From Victivallales bacterium (GTDB taxonomy: Bacteria > Verrucomicrobiota > Lentisphaeria > Oligosphaerales > Oligosphaeraceae), in the NCBI GenBank assembly GCA_017535315.1, contig JAFXUD010000002.1, positions 124,001 to 188,000 on the forward strand: DNA of 64,000 nt, given 5' to 3'. The number at the start of each line of letters is the position of its first letter. Position 1 is the stretch's first letter. The translations under genes were made by a program, and so were the position numbers. The notes under the pieces were generated by a model. It did no database searches. It was not told the origin of the DNA and saw only the letters and a program-made list of their open reading frames with translations. Shown piece by piece: positions 53,666 to 60,889 of the stretch.

Positions 53666-54472
53666 ATGATTCGAGTGACAATTCAGGGTGCCGCAGGGCG
53701 TATGGGGCGGATGTTGGTTGCACAGGTTGCCGCCAATGCGGATATGAAGCTGGTCGGAGCGACAGAACAGGGGATTTGTCCCTTGTTGGGGCAGGATGCG
53801 GGCATTGTCGCGGGCGTGGGTGCGCTGGATGTGCCATTGACCACCGATTTGGAGGGCTGCCTGGCGCAGTCGGATGCGATAATTGCATTCACGGCACCTG
53901 ATGCGACGATGGATATGGCTCGGAAGGCAGCCGCCAGGAACGTCGCCATGGTGATTGGCACGACGGGGCTGACGGCGACCCAGAAGGAGGAGCTGGCCGC
54001 GCTGGCGACGCAAGGCGCGCGCATTGTCTTCGCCCCCAATATGAGCGTTGGCGTGAACCTGCTTTTTGCACTTTGTAACCAGGTGGCGCGCATTCTGGGC
54101 GACGATTATGACATCGAGGTGGTGGAGATGCACCACAACCAGAAGAAGGATGCTCCGTCGGGCACGGCGGCACGACTGGGCGAGATTCTGGCTGAGGCGC
54201 GTGGGCTGTCGTATGACAAGAACGTAGCGCACGGGCGCGTTGGTATGCCAGGCGCACGTCCGAAGAACGAGATAGGGATGCACTCGCTGCGCGGTGGCGA
54301 CGTGGTCGGCGACCATACGGTTATCTTCGCGACCTCTGGGGAACGCATCGAGCTGACCCACAAGGCTTCCAGCCGCGAAACGTTTGCCAAGGGGGCTATC
54401 CGCGCAGTGCGTTTTCTGGCGGATGCAAAGCCTGGGTTGTATGACATGCAGGATGTCCTGCATTTGAAATAG
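53666..54472 (+). CDS. dapB: 4-hydroxy-tetrahydrodipicolinate reductase
   Basis: DapB reduces the product of DapA in lysine and meso-diaminopimelate synthesis. The 268-residue protein has the NAD(P) loop GAAGRMGRM (8-16), PNMSVGVNLL, EVVEMHHNQKKDAPSGTA with catalytic His and Lys, and SLRGGDVVGDH. AAGGAAAACACAA precedes the ATG. No other dap gene is in the window. The deacetylase gene starts 12 bp later. Confidence 0.97.
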   Translation: MIRVTIQGAAGRMGRMLVAQVAANADMKLVGATEQGICPLLGQDAGIVAGVGALDVPLTTDLEGCLAQSDAIIAFTAPDATMDMARKAAARNVAMVIGTTGLTATQKEELAALATQGARIVFAPNMSVGVNLLFALCNQVARILGDDYDIEVVEMHHNQKKDAPSGTAARLGEILAEARGLSYDKNVAHGRVGMPGARPKNEIGMHSLRGGDVVGDHTVIFATSGERIELTHKASSRETFAKGAIRAVRFLADAKPGLYDMQDVLHLK

Positions 54473-54484
54473 TGAGGTGAGGAT

Positions 54485-55231
54485 ATGGCGCAAGTAGTAA
54501 ACGATGGAAAGACCGCCAATCCAAATGTGTTGAATTTGAAGGAGATAACGCACGGACTTCTTTTCCTCACCTTCGATGATCACGATGTGGTTGGGTGGAG
54601 GAAGGCAATACCGTTTTTCGCGCAGAACAACGTCCGCGCCACCTTTTCGCTAAGTGGGGTTATCGACAAGGAGGCCCTGGAGTGCATGAAGGCGCTGCGC
54701 GGATCGGGGCACACGGTTGGCCTGCACACCCTCCATCATGCGGACGCGCCTGAGTACATCAAGACGAAGGGCGGGGCTGCGTACATGAAGGATGAGGTGA
54801 AGCCCCAGTTGGATGTCTGCAAAAAGGCGGGGCTTGCGATAAGCACGTTTGCGTTCCCAAACAACAAGTACGACGATGCGTCACTGGAACTGCTTTCTGG
54901 CAAGTTCTGCCATTTTAGGGTCGGATGCGGGTTGCCGAGGGGCTCGGCGGTCGCCAATTTCGACAAGGCGTTTACGCCCATCGCTGAGTTCGAAGGTGAA
55001 AAGTTCTTCCGTGGCTTTGGCGTTGGCGAGTACTATAGTTCGCGTCTGGATGACCTGGAGGCGGTTCTCGACCGCCTTGCCAAGAACAACGAAGTTGCCA
55101 CGCTCTACTCGCACGGTATCGCCTCCTGCGCAAAGGGCGTCAACATGCCCTTGGAGCTTCTCGTGCCACTCGTCAGCCACGCGCGAAGCCTTGGGATCGT
55201 TATGGCGGGCTTAGATGATGTGCCGTGGTGA
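54485..55231 (+). CDS. Polysaccharide deacetylase-like protein
   Basis: A 248-residue NodB-fold protein without a signal peptide. LFLTFDDHDVVGWRKAIPFF carries the metal Asp pair (TFDD), HTVGLHTLHH the HxxxH motif region, and STFAFPNNKYDD the third motif (usually RxPxG). GEYYSSRLDDLEAVLDRL and VATLYSHG with a late His complete the set. Substrate may be an N- or O-acetylated sugar. GAGGTGAGGAT precedes the ATG, 12 bp after dapB, so both are one transcript. Confidence 0.82.
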   Translation: MAQVVNDGKTANPNVLNLKEITHGLLFLTFDDHDVVGWRKAIPFFAQNNVRATFSLSGVIDKEALECMKALRGSGHTVGLHTLHHADAPEYIKTKGGAAYMKDEVKPQLDVCKKAGLAISTFAFPNNKYDDASLELLSGKFCHFRVGCGLPRGSAVANFDKAFTPIAEFEGEKFFRGFGVGEYYSSRLDDLEAVLDRLAKNNEVATLYSHGIASCAKGVNMPLELLVPLVSHARSLGIVMAGLDDVPW

Positions 55232-55358
55232 AGTTTTTAAAGACTCTTCACTTGCATTGAAGAGAAAATACCCTAGTCGTAAATAGTTACAGTTTATCAT
55301 GCCGTGCTTCTTGTACGGCCTGTGGATAATTCATTCCAATTCAAAGAAAGGTATTAAC

Positions 55359-55820
55359 ATGAGAAACATTCTAAAATCAATCATCTGTGCTGTCGTTGTG
55401 GCAATGGCCACTGGTTGCGCCTCAATAACATGTACTTCGCCAGGCAAACTGGACGGAATCAAGTTCAAGGGAACCAATGGAACGCCATCGCAGCTTGTCT
55501 TTGTTGATTGCACGGGCTACTACATCTTATGGATAATTCCGATTGTCTCTGGAGATGTCAGGTGGAACAGCGAGAAGAAGACCATCGAGGGTGGGGTCTC
55601 GCTTTTTAAAGACCATGTGAGCCGCGAAAACCTGCAGAAGGCAATTACAAGCTATGCCGACAGCCACGACTGCGACCTGATCGACATTGCCTACAACGAT
55701 TCTGGCACGTCATACGCGGGCGTAAGCCAGAGCGGTGCCATCGGGGCACTCTTCGGTTCCACCAATATGAGCGTTTCGGCGGTGCTAGTTCCCAGGTCCA
55801 GCGGCAAACAAGGAGAATAA
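55359..55820 (+). CDS. Lipoprotein, TRL-like
   Basis: A 153-residue protein from ATG 55359, with AAAGG upstream; an earlier in-frame ATG at 55299 has no such site and is poor as a signal. The signal peptide MRNILKSIICAVVVAMATGC ends in a lipobox (MATGC). The mature protein is small, with CTSPGKLDGIKFKGTNGTPS, and AITSYADSHDCDLIDI near the middle. The second half resembles small TRL/Glycine-zipper-like outer-membrane proteins only weakly. Sixteen bp before another lipoprotein gene. Confidence 0.75.
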   Translation: MRNILKSIICAVVVAMATGCASITCTSPGKLDGIKFKGTNGTPSQLVFVDCTGYYILWIIPIVSGDVRWNSEKKTIEGGVSLFKDHVSRENLQKAITSYADSHDCDLIDIAYNDSGTSYAGVSQSGAIGALFGSTNMSVSAVLVPRSSGKQGE

Positions 55821-55835
55821 CAAGGAGAAACAACC

Positions 55836-56249
55836 ATGAAGATAGCATTGTTAATCGCAACAACAGCCCTTTTGCTTGTAGGATGCTGCTCATACAGCGA
55901 AATAGCACCCTGGAATTCGCCCGTCACAATCAACGACGGGGAGGTTCCCAAAGCATCGTTCGTAACGGCGAACGTCTCTTACCAGCTCTTTGGTGTACTG
56001 CCGATTTGCACGGGGGTGCCCTGGACAAGCGGAGAAGGGAACCGCATGGAAGACATCAAGATCCGTCCGTTTGCCGACGAGGCTTCGCTCGACACCAACC
56101 TTCTCTCACTGCATCACGCGTTGGACCTCGTTGGTTCGCATCGCATAACCCAGCTTTACGCGTTAGAAGACGATGACTGGGTATGGAGCCTGTTCGTCAT
56201 AAGGCGCCACAAAGTCCTGACAAAATGCATCATCCTCGAAGAACAGTAG
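55836..56249 (+). CDS. Small lipoprotein
   Basis: A 137-residue protein with the signal MKIALLIATTALLLVGCC, Cys at 17, followed by SYSEIAPWNSPVTIND. Downstream there is PICTGVPWTSGEGNRMEDIKIRPFADEASLDTNLL (shortened here), resembling proteins paired with TRL-like lipoproteins. AAGGAGAAACAACC gives a strong ribosome site. It probably works with the gene just before; function unknown. Confidence 0.75.
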   Translation: MKIALLIATTALLLVGCCSYSEIAPWNSPVTINDGEVPKASFVTANVSYQLFGVLPICTGVPWTSGEGNRMEDIKIRPFADEASLDTNLLSLHHALDLVGSHRITQLYALEDDDWVWSLFVIRRHKVLTKCIILEEQ

Positions 56250-56321
56250 TCCATGCGACACTGACGGTGCTCATCTGTTCCGCGATGCTTTAAGACTGAG
56301 GATTGCAGTTATTTTGTAAAT

Positions 56322-56410
56322 AACAATCGCGATTATTCTCACGATTTACACAATAATCGCGATTGCTTCTCACGATTCACACAATAATCGCGATTTTTAT
56401 CGCGATTATG
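56322..56410. repeat. Three tandem 30-bp repeats centred on AATCGCGATT
   Basis: Units at 56322-56351, 56352-56382 and 56383-56410 share AATAATCGCGATT, then TTCTCACGATT-ACAC; the third is truncated and ends in a further CGCGATTA. Each has an ATCGCGAT palindrome. They lie between the lipoprotein gene and the AAA gene stop; a protein-binding array is possible. Confidence 0.8.
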
Positions 56411-56450
56411 ATGATACAACAGGATAATGAAACTCGTGAGATGCCTCAAT

Positions 56451-56489
56451 GTGCGGCTAAGTTGGTTTTCAATTGAAACAAAGAACTAG
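56451..56489. repeat. Half copy of the CTAG/TTTCAATTGAAA element
   Basis: GCGGCTAAGTTGGTTTTCAA then TTGAAACAAAGAACTAG. It matches the left arm and first inner bases of the element at 52215-52412. CTA at 56486-56488 is the TAG stop of the AAA ATPase gene. Confidence 0.8.
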
Positions 56490-57811
56490 GGTGGAGGTAA
56501 CACGGTGCTGGCATCCAGTAGAAATGGCAGGATACCGATGTGTGCGACGCCTTCCTCGTCCTTCCAGAGCTTTTCGTTACCTCCTGAGACAATCACTTTC
56601 AGAAAAGAGTCTCGGCAGTGACGGAAGGGAAGCAATTCAGAGTCGCGTTTTTCCTCAGTTTCCATTGCAAAGGCGGACTGGATGTAGATTCTTTCAAAGC
56701 CCTGGTTGATGACAAAGTCTATCTCGTGCTGGCGTGTCTCGCGCACTCCGTCTTTGCGGGTTTCCACATTCACGATTCCGACATCGACTGCATAGCCGAG
56801 CCTCACCAACTCGTTGTAGATGATGTTCTCCATCAAATGTGTGCGTTCCTGCTGTCTCCAGTTCAAACGCGCATTTCGCACTCCAACGTCCTCCGAATAG
56901 AGCTTGTATGGTGTCTCAAGGTATTTCTTTCCCTTGATGTCATACCGTTTGGCCTTTCCGAAAAGAAATGCCTGCATCAGATAGCGGATGTACTGTTCCA
57001 CTGTATTGGCAGTCGTGTCTTTCTGTCCTGTTATGGAGTTGATGGTGTTGGCTAGCCTGGTGGGATTGGTTAGGGAGCCTATCGACGAACTCAAGGTATC
57101 CAGCAGACTCTCCAGCAACTGGAGGTTTCGGATGCTGTTTCGTTCCACAAGATCTTTTAGATACACCTCCTCATATAGACCAGCAAGATAGGAACGCCGT
57201 CTTGCCGTGTTTTTTTCCAGGACTGCAAGCGGCATCCCACCGTATGTCATATAGTCTTCCCAGGCATCCAGCTTGTCGCCCTGGACACAGGCCAGGTATT
57301 CGGAGAATGAGAATGGATGGATGCGGATTTCGTCGCCGCGCCCACGAAAAATGGTCTTGATATCATCCGAAAGCATTTTGGAGTTGCTTCCCGTCACATA
57401 GACATCGACATTCTCCAGGCGCAAAAGCCCGTTGAGCACGTCATAGAACGTAATAAACAGTGAATCTCGGTCTTCTGGCGCAACCAGTTTTTCGTCAATG
57501 CTTGCGTTTTTGACGCGATAGCAGTACTGGATTTCATCAATGAGCACATAGAAGCGTTCACTACCATTGGTAATGTGCTTACGCAGATACTCGCCAAGAC
57601 GGAGCGGATTCCTCAGCTTGCTGTTGGTATCGTCATCCAAGGCCAGAGTAATAATACGTTCGGGGGGGATGTTGCACTCCTTCAGCAGATGATTTCTGAA
57701 AAGCGTGAACACCAGATAGGATTTGCCGCAACGGCGTATGCCCGTAATGACCTTGATTAGGCCATTCCCCATGCGCGAAAGCAGTTGTTTTAGATACAAG
57801 TCCCGTTCCAT
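56486..57811 (-). CDS. AAA-family ATPase with DUF4143 domain
   Basis: A 441-residue protein. Walker A GIRRCGKSY (24-32) and Walker B FYVLIDEIQYC; the C-terminal half is the DUF4143 region (ACVQGDKLDAWEDYMTYGGMP, and a late RETRQHEIDFVINQG, which looks like a PD-(D/E)XK-type D..ExK-like strand). Such proteins occur in many copies in anaerobes, often near short repeats, and are of unclear role (NTP-driven regulator or genome-conflict gene). It stands alone, with two 38-bp palindromes upstream and a remnant of a paralogue beyond. Confidence 0.88.
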   Translation of the reverse strand: MERDLYLKQLLSRMGNGLIKVITGIRRCGKSYLVFTLFRNHLLKECNIPPERIITLALDDDTNSKLRNPLRLGEYLRKHITNGSERFYVLIDEIQYCYRVKNASIDEKLVAPEDRDSLFITFYDVLNGLLRLENVDVYVTGSNSKMLSDDIKTIFRGRGDEIRIHPFSFSEYLACVQGDKLDAWEDYMTYGGMPLAVLEKNTARRRSYLAGLYEEVYLKDLVERNSIRNLQLLESLLDTLSSSIGSLTNPTRLANTINSITGQKDTTANTVEQYIRYLMQAFLFGKAKRYDIKGKKYLETPYKLYSEDVGVRNARLNWRQQERTHLMENIIYNELVRLGYAVDVGIVNVETRKDGVRETRQHEIDFVINQGFERIYIQSAFAMETEEKRDSELLPFRHCRDSFLKVIVSGGNEKLWKDEEGVAHIGILPFLLDASTVLPPP

Positions 57812-57826
57812 TTGCGATGATAAAAT

Positions 57827-57864
57827 AGAAAGAATATTTATGGATATCCGTGAAAATCCTTTCT
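57827..57864. repeat. 38-bp palindrome, first copy
   Basis: AGAAAGAATATTTATGGAT pairs imperfectly with ATCCGTGAAAATCCTTTCT, no loop. It lies 15 bp before the AAA ATPase start on the minus strand. Same length and layout as the copy at 57900. Confidence 0.85.
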
Positions 57865-57899
57865 AAAATAACACTTCGATTCCGCTTTTCAAACAAGGA

Positions 57900-57937
57900 A
57901 GGAAGAATTTTCATGGAAATCCATGAAAATTCTTCCT
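57900..57937. repeat. 38-bp palindrome, second copy
   Basis: AGGAAGAATTTTCATGGA and TCCATGAAAATTCTTCCT are perfect 18-bp arms around an AA loop. The 35-bp gap between the copies contains CGATTCCGCTTTTCAAACA, echoed as CAATCCCGCTTTGCAAACA at 58026-58044. Confidence 0.9.
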
Positions 57938-57974
57938 AAACTATCCGTTGTCAAGGCAAAGGCAGGCTGGAATA

Positions 57975-58055
57975 AAAACTTGGTTGATGGCAAAGGCTAT
58001 CTAGTACTGGCGTGTTTCGCACATCAATCCCGCTTTGCAAACAGGGAAGAAAGAA
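57975..58055 (-). pseudogene. Decayed fragment of an AAA/DUF4143 paralogue
   Basis: TTGGTTGATGGCAAAGGCTA and the following TACTGGCGTGTTTCGCACA match 56702-56745 of the AAA gene on the same strand. Translated on the minus strand it reads CETRQY*IAFAINQ against RETRQHEIDFVINQ, with an in-frame TAG and a 2-bp deletion relative to the intact gene. Only this short piece remains. Confidence 0.7.
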
Positions 58056-58197
58056 GAAATGCTTTTGAAGTATTTACGACTAACGAGCTTTATTATTTGG
58101 CATTTTGCATTATGTTATAGATGTAGGTTTATGCCGCAAATAGGTCTGGCCGTTTGTGGCTGTGGAATAAAAGTCATATAGATGTGAAAGAGTTGAC

Positions 58198-59529
58198 ATG
58201 AACAACAACGAAGATTTGATGTCGAAGCTGGTTGCGCTGTGCAAGCGCAGGGGTATTATTTTCCAGAGTTCCGAGCTGTATGGCGGAATCAACGGGTTCT
58301 GGGACTATGGCCCGAAGGGCGCCCCGCTGAAGCGGGCCGTCGAGCAGCTTTGGTGGAAATACATGGTGCAGGAGCGCGACAATGTCGAAGGCCTGGATTC
58401 AACGGTCATTTGCCACCCCGAAGTGTGGCGCGCCTCTGGCCACCTGGCGCAGTTCTCCGATTTGATGACGGACTGCACGGAGTGCAAGAAGCGCTTCCGC
58501 GTTGACCAGATGGACGACCCGAACGTCTGCCCCGCCTGCGGCGCACACGCCATGACCCCGCCCCGCGAGTTCAACCTGATGATGAAGACCTTTGTGGGGC
58601 CCGTCTTTGACGAGGAGCACGCCGCCTACCTGCGCGCGGAAACCTGCCAGCCCATCTTCGTGGATTTCAACACCATCCGCGTGGCCTCGCGCCAGAAACT
58701 CCCCTTTGGCATCGCGCAGACGGGCAAGGCGTTCCGCAACGAAATCAACCCGCGCAACTTCACCTTCCGCTCCCGCGAGTTCATGCAGATGGAGATGGAG
58801 TTCTTCTGCCATGAGTCCGAGTCCATGGACTGGTTCGACTACTGGCACCAGGAACGCTGGAACTTCTACACCAAGATTCTGCGCATCCCCGAAGACAAGC
58901 TCAGAATCCACTGGCACGACAAGCTGGCGCACTATGCGAAGAAGGCGCTGGACATCGAGTTCCTCTTCCCGTTCGGCTGGGGCGAGGTCGAGGGCGTCCA
59001 CCACCGCGGCACGTGGGACATGTCCCGCCACGCGGAATATTCCAAGCAGGACCAGGCATGCAAGTACTTCGACCAGGAGCGCAACGAGACCTACTTCCCG
59101 ACCGTCGTCGAAACCTCCTGCGGACTTGACCGCATCTGCCTGATGCTCCTCTGCAATGCCTACGACGAGGACACCGCAGACACAAAGAAGGAAGGCATGG
59201 ACGAAGATGTCCGCGTTGTTCTGCACTTCGACCCGAAGGTGGCCCCTGTCCAGGTTGCCGTCCTCCCGCTAAGCAAGAAGCTGGAGGCCCCCGCCACCGA
59301 GCTCTACAAGAAGCTGAACAACCTCTTCCGTGCCGAATACGACGTCACGGGCAGCATCGGCAAACGCTATCGCCGCCAGGACGAAATCGGCACCCCGTTC
59401 TGCGTGACATACGACTTCGACTCCGAAAACGACAAGGCGGTGACCGTCCGCCTGAGGGATGCCATGACCCAGGAGCGCATTCCCATCGACCAGCTGCGCC
59501 AGTGGCTGGCTGACAAGATCTGGGAGTAG
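58198..59529 (+). CDS. glyQS: Glycine--tRNA ligase, class II homodimeric type
   Basis: GlyRS charges tRNA-Gly. The 443-residue protein has the eukaryote/low-GC-type start KLVALCKRRGIIFQSSELYG, then GFWDYGPKGAPLKRAVEQLWW (motif 1 region), motif 2 FRNEINPRNFTFRSREFMQMEMEFF (shortened here), and motif 3 near the end of the catalytic domain (VVETSCGLDRI), with an anticodon-binding domain after residue 340. A CxxC pair (CTECKKRF and CPACG) could hold zinc. No T-box leader is seen. Confidence 0.97.
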   Translation: MNNNEDLMSKLVALCKRRGIIFQSSELYGGINGFWDYGPKGAPLKRAVEQLWWKYMVQERDNVEGLDSTVICHPEVWRASGHLAQFSDLMTDCTECKKRFRVDQMDDPNVCPACGAHAMTPPREFNLMMKTFVGPVFDEEHAAYLRAETCQPIFVDFNTIRVASRQKLPFGIAQTGKAFRNEINPRNFTFRSREFMQMEMEFFCHESESMDWFDYWHQERWNFYTKILRIPEDKLRIHWHDKLAHYAKKALDIEFLFPFGWGEVEGVHHRGTWDMSRHAEYSKQDQACKYFDQERNETYFPTVVETSCGLDRICLMLLCNAYDEDTADTKKEGMDEDVRVVLHFDPKVAPVQVAVLPLSKKLEAPATELYKKLNNLFRAEYDVTGSIGKRYRRQDEIGTPFCVTYDFDSENDKAVTVRLRDAMTQERIPIDQLRQWLADKIWE

Positions 59530-59574
59530 TGCCCCCTAGTGCGCGCGCATGCGCGCACATTGCATATTCAACAG

Positions 59575-60849
59575 ATGAAGCGAATACACACATTATACGT
59601 ATTGTCAGTGCTATTGCTGCTCAACTTGTTTGGGGGCTTCTCGCTTTATTCGCAGGAGAGCTCCCAGCCAAGCGGGGATGAGGATGTTCTGAAGGAGATT
59701 GACCGCCTGATGGGGGTCTTGCAGCTTATCCGCAAGAACTATGTGGATATAGACAAGGTGAGCACGGCGGAGCTTTTCAAGGGTGCGCTTCAGGGCATGA
59801 TTGAGTGCCTGGATGAATACAGCAACTTCCTGCCTCCTGTTGAATACAAGTCTCTCGTTGAAGAAACGGACGGGCACTTTGGAGGAGTCGGCGTCACCGT
59901 GAATACCGTCGATGGGAAAGTCGTCATTCTCTCCGTGACAAAGAACGGCCCCAGCGACAGGGCTGGCATCAAGGCTGGAGATGTCATCTACGCGGTGGAT
60001 GGCATCAAACTCACCCAGGAGGACACCTCGAACATGGTGCTGCGGCTTCGTGGCCAACCAGGCACCAAGGTGAAAATCACCATATTGCGCCCCGATGAAA
60101 AGGGAGAATTGGACGATGAGAGACCTCTTGAGTTCGAGGTTGAGCGTACCATGATTACGATGCCCAGCGTGGTGGCGGCTCAGGTGTTGGATGGCAATAT
60201 CGGCTTTGTGCGAATCAAGCAGTTCATGGAGCCGACGGCGGATGACCTCAAAAAAGTCCTGGTAGATTTCGAGTCAAAGAAGGTCAACGGCCTGATTATG
60301 GATTTGCGTGGCAATCCAGGTGGACTGCTGGAATCGGCTGTCGCCGTCTGTAGCTTTTTTCTGCCGAAAAGGTCGCTGGTCGTAACCGTCAAACAGCACA
60401 GCGATTCACATGAAAACCGTGAAAGCGAGCGTTTCCAGGAGCATTTTAGCCTGCCTGGATATCATTTCAGCGACAAGGTCAAGATGATTATCCTGGTGGA
60501 TGGGGAGAGCGCCAGCGCATCTGAAATCACGGCTGGCTGCCTGCGGGACCACAGGCGTGCTGTCCTGCTGGGGACCAAGACCTTTGGCAAGGGCTCCGTG
60601 CAAAGCATCATCGACTTGGAGGACGGCAGCGCCGTCAAGCTGACCGTTGCCCGTTATTATACCCCCGACCCGAATCGGCCAACCATTGATAAAAACGGCA
60701 TTGTACCCGATATTACGGAGCCGATGCGCATGGCTGTGATTCGCGACCTTGAAAGTGGTTTTGAAGAAAACAGGGTGGATCTGGAGAAAGACACCCAACT
60801 GGTGCGCGCCCTTGAGGTGCTCAGAAGTTTTCCTGTGCTGAACCGATAG
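59575..60849 (+). CDS. ctpA: S41-family C-terminal processing protease
   Basis: A 424-residue periplasmic serine protease. A signal peptide (MKRIHTLYVLSVLLLLNLFG) precedes a helical part, a PDZ domain (HFGGVGVTV to ITILRP, about 90-175) and the tail-specific protease domain with LDLRGNPGG-like MDLRGNPGGLL, VDGESASASEI (Ser) and LGTKTFGKGSVQS (Lys dyad). It trims C-termini of envelope proteins. ATG 59575 is preferred because the preceding MRAHARTLHIQQ is a hairpin-derived read-through; the ribosome site is weak. The stop overlaps the repeat at 60849. Confidence 0.94.
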   Translation: MKRIHTLYVLSVLLLLNLFGGFSLYSQESSQPSGDEDVLKEIDRLMGVLQLIRKNYVDIDKVSTAELFKGALQGMIECLDEYSNFLPPVEYKSLVEETDGHFGGVGVTVNTVDGKVVILSVTKNGPSDRAGIKAGDVIYAVDGIKLTQEDTSNMVLRLRGQPGTKVKITILRPDEKGELDDERPLEFEVERTMITMPSVVAAQVLDGNIGFVRIKQFMEPTADDLKKVLVDFESKKVNGLIMDLRGNPGGLLESAVAVCSFFLPKRSLVVTVKQHSDSHENRESERFQEHFSLPGYHFSDKVKMIILVDGESASASEITAGCLRDHRRAVLLGTKTFGKGSVQSIIDLEDGSAVKLTVARYYTPDPNRPTIDKNGIVPDITEPMRMAVIRDLESGFEENRVDLEKDTQLVRALEVLRSFPVLNR

Positions 60850-60881
60850 AGGTAATTTCGCGCTAGTATTGAAATTTCCTC
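60849..60881. repeat. Short GAGGTAATTTC-family repeat
   Basis: GAGGTAATTTC-GCGCTAGTATT-GAAATTTCCTC, 33 bp, perfect but for one base. It lies between the convergent ctpA and ygiQ genes; the first G is the last base of the ctpA TAG. Confidence 0.9.
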
Positions 60882-60889
60882 AATATGCT

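Noticed and set aside
56322-56410. Replication origin iterons
   Set aside because: No dnaA, dnaN or rep gene and no DnaA-box pattern; only three units.
57940-58197. T-box leader of the glycyl-tRNA synthetase gene
   Set aside because: No T-box core sequence or terminator; the region is instead a decayed ATPase fragment.
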